Below, in pieces: positions 11,591 to 23,075 of a stretch of 64,000 bases of DNA (position 1 is the first letter of the stretch; every line of letters starts with the position of its first letter). A program made the translations under genes and the position numbers. Source of the DNA: Anthoceros angustus (lineage: Eukaryota; Streptophyta; Anthocerotopsida; Anthocerotales; Anthocerotaceae). Under the pieces are notes generated by a model. That model saw only the letters and a list, made by a program, of their open reading frames with translations, was not told the DNA's origin and made no database searches. The stretch covers positions 868,001-932,000 of the forward strand of contig MU008166.1 of NCBI GenBank assembly GCA_010909165.1, in the 5' to 3' direction.

Positions 11591-12054
11591 AACGGCACGA
11601 AAGAAGTACACCACAACCTAACTTGAATGTGTTAGGCGAATCATCCTTAGAACGTGTGAATGACATATCAATCGCGGGGGCTGCAAGGGAAAAGTTTCTT
11701 TATGATAAGATGATGACCAGTGGCGCGAAGCTGAAGGCCAAAGTGCTTCAAGCATGTGCAACACGACGAGAAATAATTGTCTTGAACGTTGACCCAAAGC
11801 TGGAATCGAAATCTCAAGGAAAGAATGCTGGAAAAAAAAAGACTGTTGGAAAACAAAGTGGACGAATTCAACAACACAAACATGTGCACTCCAAGAATAC
11901 TACATCATTTGGTGTTGTTGACCCTATCAAAGAAGCAATCGAAGAGCTGAACGTGATCAAACCTAAGAAGACCACCAAACCCACAAAGATGCAAAAGATG
12001 TTAATGCGGCTAAGAATGGAAGCCAAGGTGGAATGCGCAGTATACAGAAAATAG
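11092..12054 (+). CDS. Uncharacterised protein with seven to eight tandem 22-23-residue charged repeats
   Basis: I do not recognise this 320-residue ORF. Residues 1-165 or so are tandem copies of a unit like SRKEEVKKKRIETSHTPPWD; seven full copies alternate 23 and 22 residues, so every length change keeps the frame, and an eighth is partial. Each unit holds a Lys/Glu-rich helix-like part and a TPPWD turn. The remaining 155 residues are non-repetitive, very basic (KLESKSQGK, KKPKKTTKPTK), and end LMRLRMEAKVECAVYRK. No signal peptide or membrane segment is visible. The high charge suggests a nuclear or nucleic-acid-binding protein, but that is inference. A decayed copy of the unit just upstream has a stop, so the reading frame may once have been longer or an upstream exon may exist. 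It could also be a transposon-derived ORF. Confidence 0.5.
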   Translation: MEPLRKEEVKKKRIETSHTPPWDMEPSRKEEVKKKKSETSHIRPWDMEHSRKEEVKEKRIETSHTPPWDMKPSRKEEFKEKRIETSHTPPWDMKPSRKEEVKKKSETLQTSPWDMKSSRKEEVRKKRIETSHTLPWDMEPSRKEEIKTKIESSHTPPWDMEPSRKIQRHERSTPQPNLNVLGESSLERVNDISIAGAAREKFLYDKMMTSGAKLKAKVLQACATRREIIVLNVDPKLESKSQGKNAGKKKTVGKQSGRIQQHKHVHSKNTTSFGVVDPIKEAIEELNVIKPKKTTKPTKMQKMLMRLRMEAKVECAVYRK

Positions 12055-14302
12055 CTAGCTCATGAGTACTAGTTAGCTAGCTAGTGTTGATTGGAAGTGC
12101 ACATATAATAGTGTCGCTACTCAAATTGGTTCACTCTTAGACCAAATTTTGAATTTCTCTTGAAACAAATTTATGTTTCGTCGTTGATTTTTTAGTCGAA
12201 ATGACAGTGTTAAAAATGTCAAAACATGGGTTGACTGACATGGTACAAGAGGACAAGAGGACCGACATGACAAGGGACATGGGACAAGAGGACCGACATC
12301 AACGATGCGGACAAACTTAGGGTTTTCAAGATTTCTCTACACTCAACCAATATCCTTTTGGCCTATGTAGATAAAGCCCCTACCATGAAGACATTGTTGG
12401 CAGCAGATTTTCTGCTCTCCTTGCTGGAAAAAGCAAACTAATTATTGCATCCTTTTGCTCTATTGTTTTCCTACTCTATAAACATATGAAAATTATGATA
12501 AATCAGTGAAATAAAAGTGAAATAATCCGCTCTAGATTGAACTAATCCAGTTTCTGTTACAGGGTTTGAGGACTATCAAGCGGAATAATCCGCTTTGGAC
12601 TAGTGAGTATATTGTGGTCCATGCATGTTCTGATGGCACAATCCAAAGTGGAATGATATATTGCATCAAAAAAGAGCAGATTATTCTCTTCGAATAAAAA
12701 AGCATCGGTTTTAGCATAAAAGTCTAGATTTAGTAACGACTTTGCGTCCTGTTGTGGGAGCCTTGGATATCCATGTTTTACCACCCAAAATTTAAATTCG
12801 TGTACGTTTAGAGCTCAAAGTTTTAGCTTTCTTTCCCATGGTTTAGAGAGAGGTGAAGGATCCATCTTAGTGGAATGTCACACATTTTTTTGAAGACTAT
12901 TTATGTTGGAGCACCTTTTTTTTTGGATAGTTCATATTCATGATAAATAAATTACAATGGTTGTAAGAGGTCAAACTCCACTCTTTAGCTACTCATTTAC
13001 TCAGCTCAAGAGGCAAGACCTCTACACATTCCTCTACTCATCTACTCATCATCCCCCTGCTTTGAGGCAGGGAAGGTGGAAGGGGAAAGAATAGCAGGTT
13101 CTACCGCAAACCATCTTTCAATACGCTATTCTATACGAGCTTTCAACAAATCTAAGAGTGTCACCAGCAATTAATTTCAACCAAACCCTGCAATTGGCGT
13201 CGAGTAGCAAAGAGAAGCATACTGTTGATGTTTCTTACATCATTGAACTTATCCGATTGCGAAATCTAATAGGGAGGTACCTAAAGCTATGAAACCGAGC
13301 GTGCTCCATTGTGACCTGCATCGCTGCAATGAGCGCCCGTGCATCCTCCAACAACATTCTATGAGCATCAAAATAAGAGATAAGGAAGCGAGCTTTACGC
13401 ATGAAGGTCATAGGACCAGTTCCTCTCTCCTCGCAAACACCGAAACCAGCCCCAATTTGCATGGATTATCACCTCATCTTGCTCCAGGTCTTGCATCTGC
13501 AGCAGAGCTTCGATTTTAAAACTTGGATTTGCTCCATGTGGAAGCACCATTCGGTCGGGCACTTTTCCTAGCAAGTCCTTAGCTGGTATTTGTGCATATT
13601 TAGTGGTACTTGTGTCATGGCTTGTCCATGATTAGAGTTTTAAATTTCGTTTTTGTATTCTATTCATGCCTCACGATTTGAAGTTTTAAAAAAATTGAAA
13701 TCATTTGGATTAATTTTCAAGGGTTGAGAATTATTTATTAACCCGGGTTTTATTGTGATGGTCTCTTACTGAAGTGACTCAACTCACAGAGCTCCTACCT
13801 ATTTGCAAATTCCAAGTGTGATGAAGAACCAACTTGCGTTACTTATTTGTCGAGCAAAACTTTATTAAATTTTTTTTAATTATTTTTATCTTTGGTCCTT
13901 TGATTGCAAAACTTTATTAAAAAAGATATATTATTTACCATTTTTACACAATTTACAGGTAAAATGATTTTATTGTCTCCTCTTTGGTGGTCCATGTTCA
14001 TGATAACACCATCCAGCTGGAATTCCAGAACAAACTGTTTTACAAAATTCTCAATACGCTGAATTGAGAATATTTTAGACATACAATTCTGAGGTTTGGT
14101 TGTTTCTCTCCATGGGCAGCCTCCTAATACGTCACAACTTGACCTGTCGAAGACCTTATTCAGTGCTGTCCAGTGGCCAACAGTTTTCTAGAAGACGGTG
14201 GTGACAGTACATAGAGGGCAACGCAAGTTCGACGGTTTGATGTACACTTGCACGAGATGGAGTAGAGAGCATGTGATCAAAGGATCCACAAAAATGTTTT
14301 CC
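12055..14302. other. AT-rich intergenic stretch without a recognisable gene
   Basis: About 2.2 kb with long A/T tracts and only short ORFs that match nothing I know. Small-scale structure: a GACAAGAGGACCGACAT duplication near 12250-12300 and a 7-bp hairpin AAGCGGA-ATAA-TCCGCTT near 12577. It may hold the last exon or 3' UTR of the coiled-coil gene that follows on the minus strand. Confidence 0.5.
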
Positions 14303-15509
14303 TTAAAAACTAAACAATCCTGACTTTTCCGGATGTTCGCAAAGTATCCTGACCTGGTGCCCTATTGCGGAAAGCTCAGCTTCCTTGAAATCAAGAGCGG
14401 CTCTGAGGGAGTCATTTTCTGATAAAAGCTTCCCAATCTCAGCCTGCTGCTGCCTCTTTCCAGCCTCCAGTCCAATCACTCGGGAAGTGAGACTGCACAC
14501 AGTATTGCACAAAAAAGATGTGAGTTCGATCCACAGGCACAAGCAAATGCACTCAGAGGGAAAAGAATCCTGTCCAATGCCGTCCAGCAAGAAGTTGAAG
14601 CAAGAAGGGAAATAACCTTTCAGAGACTTTCTCCACATCTTGGATCCTCTTCTCCATGGACCTGATTCGATCCCTAGCTTTCACGAGATTGTCAACACTG
14701 GACCTGAGAATTCCAAAGTCCTGTCTCACTCGAGAAAGTTCCTTCTCATTTTCAGCAGCTCTCAGTCTCTGTTTGGAGGTTTCCAGTTCCATGTCTTCGA
14801 GCTTCACTTGCATCTCCTTCAACACCCCGCTCGTGCCCAGAGCAACCCTCTCCATCTCTTCCACACGGGCCCACATATTCTCAATCTGAGCACACTTTTC
14901 CTTGATCTCATCCTGGCTGACTTTGGATTTTTCTTTCTCCGCGTCTAGCATAGATTCTGCTACAATCGCCCTCTTGATAAGAAGCTCCATCACTTCCGTG
15001 ACCTGCACCACAGCCGTTGCTATTCTCTCCACGTACTCTTCCTCCTCCCTGTCTAGCAACCCTAGAGTGACATCCCCGTTTCCACTCACATTTCCGGCGT
15101 CACCTCCTGAACTGCACTCTGGCTTCAACAAACCCACAACGCCCTCCAGCAATTGCATGTCTGCATCCTCATCCCACTCCGCCATGGGCACACCTCGCTT
15201 GTCCACCAACCCTACACCATCCTCGTGTCTTATCCCACAGGAAGCATGGGCATACGGAGGTATCACCATTATCCTTGCCTTCGACCTCAAGTACCCAAGC
15301 AAGGTATCTGTAGTCTTGATCCTTTTAGACAGGACCTCAACCTCCTGCTTCCTGCTGTCCTCACAGCTTGCCAAACAAACCTTCAACTTCTCCATCTGAA
15401 ACACGAGCTCTGTCTGTTCCGACTCTCTCCTCTCCACATCCGCCTGCCAGGCTTCCTCTGCTTGCTTCAATTGAGCTTTCAAACTATCAATCATCTCTTC
15501 AGGCTCCAT
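14303..15509 (-). CDS. Coiled-coil protein of unknown function, at least two exons
   Basis: Exon 1 is 15509-14617 and exon 2 starts at 14492; donor CTGAAAG|GTTATT and acceptor GTGCAG|TCTCAC join in frame (VSE-SLTSRVIG). The product of about 360 residues is almost entirely heptad-patterned, Glu/Lys-rich helix: residues 1-75, then a short acidic non-helical part with a YEE-like EEEEYVERI segment, then about 130 residues of coiled coil. The end carries IGKLLSENDSLRAALDFKEAEL, a pattern seen in long plant coiled-coil proteins. A GT at HQ|GTCAGG just before the stop could be another donor, so the true C-terminus may lie downstream. No membrane segment is visible. Family assignment is not possible by eye; a structural or membrane-tether role is only a guess. 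Confidence 0.7.
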
Positions 15510-17312
15510 GTAGAGATCCTCGCTCCCTCCAGGAGTCTGTCACAATGAGCCCCAACTGCCCAGGTCAAAGACCACCACAGCCAACACAGATCCCGTGTAC
15601 TATGTCACAGCAGCCAAGGAACTGGAACACCTCGGTTAAGCGTGGCATCCATCATCTTACACTGAAGCAAGCCATGAATCTAAGCATCTCATGCCGCTAA
15701 ACCTAGTGCATCACAAGAATGATGACGTCCTCCTGATCATTTGTTAACGACGCAGCAGCACTTGATTGATTCTCACATCCAAGCCAGTCCCAACCCCGAA
15801 CGCCTCCATCCGGCCCGGTCTGTCCCCAACAAAGCACAGCGCACATCAATTAGCAGACGACAACGAGAACACCAACCACAAGGGCAATGCTGGCAACAAC
15901 GACACCTCCCCCACGGCCCGCAAGGACGTCGATCCTACCAGGTATCGTAACTCCGAAATGATCCTGGTCGCAGGACCCGTCCACACGGCACACGGGGGGA
16001 CCCCATTCAACTGCCCACCAAAATGCCGCACCCGGAACCGCCAACAGCCTGCGTTTCAGCGACTCCAGAAGATGGGCGATTCCACAATGCCCATTACTTT
16101 GGGTCTCGGAAGCTTTGCAAGTTGCAAGCCCGGCCGGGAGTTGCAGCAAGACAGGAATGGGAGTTGCAGCACCGGCGTTGTCCGTTTGCAGGTGGGCTTG
16201 GGGCAAGCCGTGTTGGTGTTGTTCACCCAACAGGTGTAGGTGCGTGGCGCCCAGCAGTGCACCTTCTCGGCAGCGGCAGCCGACGTGGTAAGTACGCACA
16301 GATTCCTCCCTCTCAAGAATTTGCGGCCAGGACAACGCTGAGCTTACCTGGCGCCCAACAGTTCACCTTCCCGTCATGGCAGTGGGGTTCCTTGATGAGC
16401 CTCGCAATCACGTGGGGCTATCACGTGTTTTGTTTGGTCTATCACTCGGGGCACTCGCAGCACGTCTCCTCTCCGTTTCTGTAGACAAATGATATCTTCA
16501 GGGAGCTCAGGTTGACAGTCAAAAAAGCATCCGGCTTCTAGAAGTTTCTGCAGACCATGGCATGGCAGGCTGCGTCACATCGACTGGAAGTTGGTTCGGG
16601 AATTTGGTGCATCATCTGTTCATGGAGCCCAAGCATAACCGAGCTACAAATCTGTGAGGAAGAAGGGTGCGATATTCTGCGGGTTAGAAGCAAAAGCAAA
16701 AGCAAAAGCAAAAGCCAGAACATGAACCTGAACATGTCAGCAAAAGCAGAAGACACTGCGTGGGCTTGAATAATGTGGGCGAAACAGACTACCACTTTAT
16801 GTACAACGTGCCCATGTTCCTTCCAAGACTTGTTCACAGACGTTTTGAAGCTGGAAATGGAGCAGGTGTGTCGTTGCTGTTTCATTTCCCACCTGCTGCT
16901 TCGAAACAAACGTGAAAGCTTGAAACAAATCTCTTGGTTGGATGACGGTTTTCAGAACAATGTCTGCTCCACTCGTGACCCTCACCTGCAGGAAAACATG
17001 CTGCTAGATACAATTTCATGCTCAACATGCCTTCCACCATGGACGGCACACCAGATGCACTCAAAAAGATACCAGAACAATGGATCCCAACCTTGCCTCT
17101 CCGGTAACAGCACTGTAAGTATGGAGTCAAGCCTGAGCCACAAAACCCAGCTCAGCTGAGCTAGTTACGCAAATGTTTTCGTGCATATGCAAGTCCGCCA
17201 GTCGACAAAACCTGCCTCCGCAATCTGACGACCAGGTTTCACCTCTGGCCGGCCTGGTGTCCAAACGCTAGTCGAACCCCCTCCTTTCTTGCTTCCGTCG
17301 AGATACAAAAGA
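15510..17312. other. Divergent intergenic region between coiled-coil gene and ERG28
   Basis: 1.8 kb between two genes transcribed away from each other. Several ORFs on both strands (for example 15850-16335 minus, 16773-17159 plus) show no family resemblance and mirror each other, so I do not call them. A (GCAAAA)n run of about four units sits near 16690-16715. Promoters and leaders of both neighbours should be here. Confidence 0.5.
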
Positions 17313-17958
17313 ATGGAGGCGTTGGCGGCCTGGCTCTACTTGTTGGGCGCTCTGCGTCTTTCGTCAGTCTACTTTGGCTACTTCAACATCTGGGGACTCC
17401 GAACCGCGGTCTACTCTCTATCTTCGTGTAAGTCTTGCTCGCTCTGATGCCATGCCATGCCATGTCAGGCCCTTCTCTTCCTGCCTGAAGCCCTTCTTGC
17501 AGGGCCATCCCTTTTTGGCTTTCGCTCCTGCTTATCACGTGGGTGGCGATGGTGTGCCTCAACAGTGACCGAAGTGCACGGGAGGACATTCGGCATATGG
17601 ACACTGGTGACCTGCACGCTGTGCTTCATGTGTGCTCGGGATCTGGACAACAAAGGACTCTTCATTGTTACTCATCTCTCCTTCTTGTATGCTCTGCTGC
17701 ACTTCACCTCTGAGTATCTCATCTTCAAATCGATGACGTTCGCCAACTTTAGCACCCTGGGCTTGATATCAGGTGAGCCAGAGCTGCTCCTCCTCGACTG
17801 CCTTGGCTTGTCACGGTGGGGTAGGGTTGTACGGTTTTGCTGGATATGGTCCCGGGCGTGATATGGGCATGTGTAATGCAGGTGTATCCACTTTGTGGAT
17901 GCTTCTGTGGAGACTCCAACACGCAGGCACCAAGGAGTCGGGCAAGAAGAAACATTGA
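17313..17958 (+). CDS. ERG28: ERG28 homologue, sterol C-4 demethylation scaffold
   Basis: ER membrane protein that tethers the sterol C-4 demethylation enzymes. Exons 17313-17427, 17566-17772 and 17882-17958 give 132 residues, the usual plant length. Splice sites are TCGT|GTAAGT, ACAG|TGACC, CAG|GTGAGC and GCAG|GTGTA. The sequence follows the plant ERG28 pattern: an N-terminal LYLLGALRLSSVYFGYFNIW segment, the conserved VHGRTFGIWTL motif right after intron 1, ALLHFTSEYLIFKSM, and a basic C-terminus ESGKKKH, a dilysine-like ER signal. Three to four membrane helices are apparent. The start ATG opens directly into the conserved N-terminus. Confidence 0.93.
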
Positions 17959-18213
17959 AGACTCCGAAAGATACCGCTAGCATTTTCTAGGCCGAAAGGA
18001 ACTCTTGTAGTCATTTTCGTTTCTGACACCGGAGGAAAGCATTCTGTTCACGAAAGTGATGCTGTACGATGACACATTCTATAGTTTCCGAGAATGTAAC
18101 GGGCTATGCACATGCCATGGTTTTGGCGGCATCTCTGGATCTCTGGATCCGCGCCTCTGTGGTATGTTTGATTTAGGTTGAGCATGCCGAATGACCCCAG
18201 CGTTCAGTGAGGG

Positions 18214-19388
18214 ATGGCTGTAGAAAGTCGAGGAATGGCGTTGCATTGGCATCTGCTGTGCGCGGCATTGGTGCTCGCAGGTTGCAGCTGCTCAGCCGCC
18301 GGGGAAGCTTCGCGCGGGGTGCGCAATGCGGCTTCCATAGACAGCGGGGAGGCGGGAGGTGTGCACTTGGCCGGCACCTACGAGATCCGGGAAGGGGTGG
18401 ATGTGGTGTGGCAGATTCCCGTGAAGCCAAAGGCAGTCTTGTTCATCGCGCACGAGGGAGATGGCTCTGCGACAACCTACTGGGATCCGCATCCCAACTG
18501 TTCCTGCTGCGATGGCTTGCCTGAAAACCGCGCCATCACCTTGGCTGGCATCTCGCGCGGCTACGCCGTCATCACCATCAAGAGCGTTGGGAGCGGCTGG
18601 ATGTTCACGGTCCTCGAGGCAAACCAAGATCTGCGCAATGTGAAGGCCATTCTCAACTCTTGGCGGCAGGAGCATGGCCTCGTGAGCCTGCCTCTCACGG
18701 CGTCGGGAGCCTCCAGCGGCGGGAGATTCGTAGCTCTGCTCGCCATGGAAGTGAAGCTGTTTGCTCTCGTGATAATGATTTCCGGCGGAGACGATGTGGC
18801 TATTGCTGAAGGGAGTAGGACCGGCCGCTTCCCTCCCACCTTGTTCGTACAGGTTGCTTTCTCTCCTTACACCCGAGCTTGTTTAATTAGAGGTGTGTGA
18901 AATCATGGAGTGACGACGGTGGCCGTGTTGGTTTCTCTTTGCAGATGCCACTGGATGCGTTCACAGCGGCGTCCGTGTACGAGAACAAGCAGAGACTGCT
19001 GGAAGGCGGCGTTCCCGCTCTGGATGCAAGGTGTTTTCCATTTCCTCTGTACGAAGGTTACTTCTCCGAGAGGATAGTCGGCCTCTCGGCCAAGATGTCG
19101 GCAGGCATCTTCCTGGCCTTGAAGAACCAGGGGTACCTGGACGAGCACAACTATGTTAAAAACTACGAGGACTGGTGGGCGCTGGTGGACAGCTTGAGGG
19201 TCCTACCTAGAGCTCCTGATGGGGCTTTGCTGTGGGGAGATGGCGTCGTGCAGGAGCTGAGACTGGCCCATGCGTTACACTGTGTTACTAGTCTCCGATC
19301 GTCGGACATGTTCGACTGGCTGGATGGGAGAACATGGGCATCATGGCACCTAAATCTGGAAGGGGTGGCTGGCTACGGAACTCACTGA
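18214..19388 (+). CDS. Secreted alpha/beta-hydrolase-like protein (plant family of unknown substrate)
   Basis: Two exons, 18214-18852 and 18945-19388, give 360 residues (donor GTACAG|GTTGCT, acceptor TTTGCAG|ATGCC). The N-terminus has a hydrophobic LLCAALVLAGCSCSAAG segment, a likely signal peptide for the secretory pathway. The core resembles an uncharacterised plant hydrolase family (Arabidopsis At3g44150-like, from memory): LFIAHEGDGSATTYWD, a CSCCDGLPE cysteine cluster, VITIKSVG, and the nucleophile elbow GASSGG. The last exon carries FPPTLFVQ-MPLD and CFPFPLYEGYFSERI, also family features. Substrate unknown. It converges on PFP alpha with only 78 bp between stops. Confidence 0.82.
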
Positions 19389-19466
19389 CGGTAGAGACTG
19401 AGTTCTGCAAAACTGACCTGCCTGTACCAAGCATAGCTTGCTTGGAGCACTCTAGCAGTGAGTGAC

Positions 19467-21302
19467 CTAGTAATTCGTTATGCTCCTGAACCCGGGAGCA
19501 GACATAACCGACAGCACCTCGGTGACGGAAGCCATGGAGCTGAGAGCTGCCTTCAGGACGTCTTCTGGGCACCCTGGCTTGACGATGTCCTTCACCTTGT
19601 CCAGGTAGCCTTGGAGCTCATGTATGCGGCCTATGTAGTCCTGGTCTTCGATGGCTAGGCTGACAGAGCGCAGATCCGCACCTGGCCCTGCGAACTGGAT
19701 AGGGCCAGGGTTCCTGTACAGGTCGTCCAGCAGCCAAGAGTGGACATTCTGCAGCAGCAACTTGTAGGGTTTGCCTTTCAGATCCACTTTGGACGGGTGA
19801 AGAGCCGGTTTGCCGAGCTGTGACACACCAGGTCCCCTGAGCCATCGCTTCACTGACATCATAGCAGTGATGGGGGCAGCCCCGCATCTCCAGTCCGAGA
19901 CAGGCTGCTTTAGATTGGTCACCGTAGCCATGTAACCATTCAGCCCAGCAACCACCAGGTGGAAGGAGATCTGACCTAAGGCATAAGCGTAGTCACAGTC
20001 GAAGTTGGATGGCAGTGAACCTCGTGCCTGGTAGCCGAAGAAATGGCAGATGGCGTTGAACTTCTTGCCTTTATATGTGCCTGCCTTGGTGCGCCTGGTC
20101 ATCTCTGTGTCCACCAGTTGAGCAAGAAGCTTCTCCGTCTCTATCTGAGACAATTGAACTGCTCCATCGGATTCCCTGTCCAGAAGCAGCTGCTTCTGAA
20201 TGAAGGGAGGAAGAAACGCGAAGAGAGCAGAAGCCCAGGGCGACAGGCTGGATGGTATTTGCTCCGCAGCCACCCCCTCTTTCAGTAGCTCATTCAGCTC
20301 CTGCAACAGCGCATAGCACTCTGGAATGCTCTCGATAAGGCCTTCTGGCAAGAGGATCACACCATGGTACTTGTCCAACGTAGCTCTGGCTTCAATCGCA
20401 TCACAAATTTGCTTAGTGACATCAAACAAGGTGAGCTTGGAGGTGGACACCTCCTCTGAGAGGATCACCATATTTGGCTGTGACTGAAGAGCACACTCCA
20501 AAGAAACATTCGAAGACCTCCGTCCCATGAGTCGGATGAAGTAGTAATACTTCTCAGCGGACAGGGCATCGGTGCAGATATTGCTGATGAGCTGAGAGTA
20601 CACCTTAGACGTGGTGTCGAATCCTACATCCGTCTCCACGAACTGGTTCTTCAAATCCCCGTCCAACGTCACCGGAACCCCAACCACTTTCGTCCTGCAC
20701 CCAGACGCTGCAAAAGACTCCGCCACCTGAGCTGCATCAGAGTTGGTCCCGCAGCCTCCCACCAGCACCAGGCCGTCCAGCTCCAAAGCCTCACACGCTT
20801 CCCGCGCATCGTTCACCTGATGCACCGACCTGATTTGGTCCTTTGTCCGACATAGCAAATCATACCCACCTTGGTTCCGATACAACGCCAGGAGCTCATC
20901 AGTAATCTCCAAGCTCTTCTTCGCAAAAAGCCCCTCTGTCCCCTCCACAAATCCAAGCAACACATTTTCCTTGCTGTGCTTCTTCAGAGCATCGAACAAG
21001 CCGCTCACTATATTATGCCCTCCCGGCGACTGCCGACCACAGAACACGACCCCGACTCTGATCGGCCCCCGACTCGCGCCATCCACTCCTTTCTTCTCTC
21101 TCGCTACCAGATGCACCAGCGGCTGGCCGTAAGTGAGCGGAAACGCCCTAAGGATGGCATGCGCATCCGACGGATCACAGGCCGTGGTGGCATCCCCACG
21201 GATCACCTCCACTGCACCTCCGAGTAGCGCCGGAGGCAGCTCCGGCAGGTAACTGATGCGGACTTTCTGCAGCCCCGACAGCTCTCCCACATTTCCAGCC
21301 AT
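19467..21302 (-). CDS. PFP-ALPHA: Pyrophosphate-dependent phosphofructokinase, alpha (regulatory) subunit, intronless
   Basis: Cytosolic PFP interconverts fructose 6-phosphate plus PPi with fructose 1,6-bisphosphate plus Pi; the alpha chain binds fructose 2,6-bisphosphate and regulates the beta chain. 611 residues, the usual alpha length. Family motifs: [75 protein letters not shown], and the C-terminal [12 protein letters not shown] and [11 protein letters not shown]. Alpha rather than beta is shown by [13 protein letters not shown] (beta has KTIDGDLK) and the long C-terminal half. The ATG at 21302 precedes [17 protein letters not shown], a typical beginning. Oddity: one uninterrupted exon, while seed-plant genes have many introns. 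Confidence 0.95.
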   Translation of the reverse strand: MAGNVGELSGLQKVRISYLPELPPALLGGAVEVIRGDATTACDPSDAHAILRAFPLTYGQPLVHLVAREKKGVDGASRGPIRVGVVFCGRQSPGGHNIVSGLFDALKKHSKENVLLGFVEGTEGLFAKKSLEITDELLALYRNQGGYDLLCRTKDQIRSVHQVNDAREACEALELDGLVLVGGCGTNSDAAQVAESFAASGCRTKVVGVPVTLDGDLKNQFVETDVGFDTTSKVYSQLISNICTDALSAEKYYYFIRLMGRRSSNVSLECALQSQPNMVILSEEVSTSKLTLFDVTKQICDAIEARATLDKYHGVILLPEGLIESIPECYALLQELNELLKEGVAAEQIPSSLSPWASALFAFLPPFIQKQLLLDRESDGAVQLSQIETEKLLAQLVDTEMTRRTKAGTYKGKKFNAICHFFGYQARGSLPSNFDCDYAYALGQISFHLVVAGLNGYMATVTNLKQPVSDWRCGAAPITAMMSVKRWLRGPGVSQLGKPALHPSKVDLKGKPYKLLLQNVHSWLLDDLYRNPGPIQFAGPGADLRSVSLAIEDQDYIGRIHELQGYLDKVKDIVKPGCPEDVLKAALSSMASVTEVLSVMSAPGFRSITNY

Positions 21303-22260
21303 AGCTAAACCTTGCCTTCTTGCCTGCCTTCTCCGTCCTCCTGCTCCTCCTCCCTGCTTTCCTGTCTTCGTCTCTCTGTTTCAAATGCGCGCAACACTAC
21401 TGCATCCACCCCCAATGCCAGGCCGCAGGTTTGATACCTGGAATATGCTGTCCTGGACGAAGTCGGCACAAAAAGAAAAGAAAGCGACAGCAGCCTAGCT
21501 TTCGCCGCGTTTTGGATAGAAATGCTCAATTCTGCTGTCTCACCTACTCACCACCTACAGCGATGAGCGTCCAAGACGGCCCGCAAGCAACAAATCCGGT
21601 GATGGCAGCGAGGGAACGCTCGAGGTTAAGCGCTTCGTATTCTTGCTAAGGACGGAGCTCTCAGCCGATTATCGCTTTAGCCTTTGATGCACTCTGCATG
21701 CGGCCTTGTGGTAAAATCTCATTGGAGGTAGCTTTTTTCCAAACATAGGCATCATTCCGCCATTTGCTACGACCGGATAACACGTCCCTCGCCCCAAGAT
21801 ATTTTCCTTACAATGATCTCATCACCTATAACGGTCGTGCTATATTTAATCAATGTTCTAACTTTAATCTTTTATCATATTCTACTTTAACTATTATTAT
21901 TATGAAAGAAACCACATATCCCAGGAGCCAATCCCTGCCGTCCTCCTAGGCATCCTACATAACAACACAAAAGGCTATTCTAAAACAAGCTAAAAACAAC
22001 AAGGGTGAATTTGGTGCATATGAGGACTTGGACAACATTGTTTCCAAACTTATTGGAACATTGATTTAGGAGGGATCATGTCGAAGTCATGATTTCAAAT
22101 CCACCAAGCAATCCGATTCCATAATCCTGAACAAATAGTCATCTTGGAGAGTCATCATCTTTATCGACACCTATAAGCGAACAACAGGCTAGCTAAAACT
22201 CGATAGTAGAACATATGTTTTTTTTTTGCAATGGTCATAGAACACATTTGACTATACATA
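21303..22260. other. PFP alpha upstream region, no gene seen
   Basis: Leader and promoter of PFP alpha on the minus strand. 21303-21640 is GC-rich and pyrimidine-rich, as expected for a 5' UTR. From 21660 on the sequence becomes AT-rich and noncoding. Confidence 0.5.
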
Positions 22261-22395
22261 TATATAGTTCAATCCCAACTCTAAGGGCTCGATTGATATG
22301 TACGCATTTCCTCCAATTGTAGAATATGGTAGACTCTATATGGTTCAATTCCAACTCCAGAGGCCCGATTGGGATGTATGCATTTTCTTCTTTTA
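22261..22395. repeat. Imperfect 76-bp tandem duplication at PLATZ 3' end
   Basis: TATATAGTTCAATCCCAACT at 22261 recurs with changes at 22337, followed in both by a GGGCTCGATTG-like stretch and ATGTACGCATTT. It encodes the PLATZ C-terminal tail and stop. Confidence 0.75.
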
Positions 22396-23075
22396 GAGTG
22401 AGAAATGCAAATATTTTCAATTGGAGACTTTTTTGTTGTAGATAACCCTACCGTCGAAGTTGCAACTGGTTGTGTTGATAAAGCAGTTTTTGGCATATGA
22501 TCATCTTTTGTCAAAGGTGTACTAGGAATTCTGACCAACGTTATACCTGCAAATTCAGCCTTTCCACTTTCTATAGCTTGAGCTTTGCAATTGATAGAAC
22601 AAAACCAAGCTGGTTGATTAGTATATTGCTTTGCTAGTGTTCTGGTACAAAATCTGCACAAGTGTTTTTTTCCTTTTGCATGTTCAACTTGTTTATCAGT
22701 TGCTATAAAATACACTTCAAGACGATTGATAGTAGTAGTATCAATGAGTGACAAATCAATATGTTGAGCATTAAGAACCTTTGCATTCTCCCCAAAGTGA
22801 ATCGATGCCTTCCTCGTAGTTGATCTCAAGTGAAGCACTTCATGATCTTCATGATTCTTCTTCACACATATGGCACAAATTGGTCCCTCACCACAAGTAG
22901 TACAGAATTTTTGTAAACATTTATCTTTTCCAGCATATTTAACATTAGAATTATCATCATGGCGGTGACAAAGGTCTGGCATTTTCCTGGAGGAGTTCGA
23001 TGATTGTGAAGGAGCAAAATACTCTTTTGCCTTACTCACCAATGTTGGAAGCCAGTCGGGAACAACACCAGCCAT
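22281..23075 (-). CDS. Divergent PLATZ zinc-binding transcription factor, single exon
   Basis: PLATZ proteins are plant zinc-dependent DNA-binding factors that act on A/T-rich sequence in the nucleus, often with RNA polymerase III machinery. 264 residues. Family pattern: PDWLPTLV at the N-terminus, an HxxC/CxxC-type cluster (LCHRHDDN, CTTCGEGPICAIC), H-E-D-H-E-V-LHLRSTTRKAS, the NRLEVYFI segment, and a second cluster (CRFCTRTL, WFCSINCK). It is more divergent than standard PLATZ proteins and its codons are AT-rich, unlike its GC-rich neighbours. The last 40 residues lie in a 76-bp tandem duplication and look newly acquired. The start ATG is inside another 77-bp duplication. It may be a young or decaying duplicate; introns usual in this family are absent. 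Confidence 0.75.
   Translation of the reverse strand: MAGVVPDWLPTLVSKAKEYFAPSQSSNSSRKMPDLCHRHDDNSNVKYAGKDKCLQKFCTTCGEGPICAICVKKNHEDHEVLHLRSTTRKASIHFGENAKVLNAQHIDLSLIDTTTINRLEVYFIATDKQVEHAKGKKHLCRFCTRTLAKQYTNQPAWFCSINCKAQAIESGKAEFAGITLVRIPSTPLTKDDHMPKTALSTQPVATSTVGLSTTKKSPIENICISHSKRRKCIHPNRASGVGIEPYRVYHILQLEEMRTYQSSP

Noticed and set aside
13235-13462. 75-codon minus ORF (CEERGTGPMTFMRKARFLIS)
   Set aside because: Looks somewhat protein-like but is short, isolated in AT-rich DNA and unrecognised; not enough to call.
15850-16335. 161-codon minus ORF with a hydrophobic Val/Gly-rich end
   Set aside because: Overlaps plus ORFs of equal quality, no family match, and lies where leaders of two divergent genes are expected.
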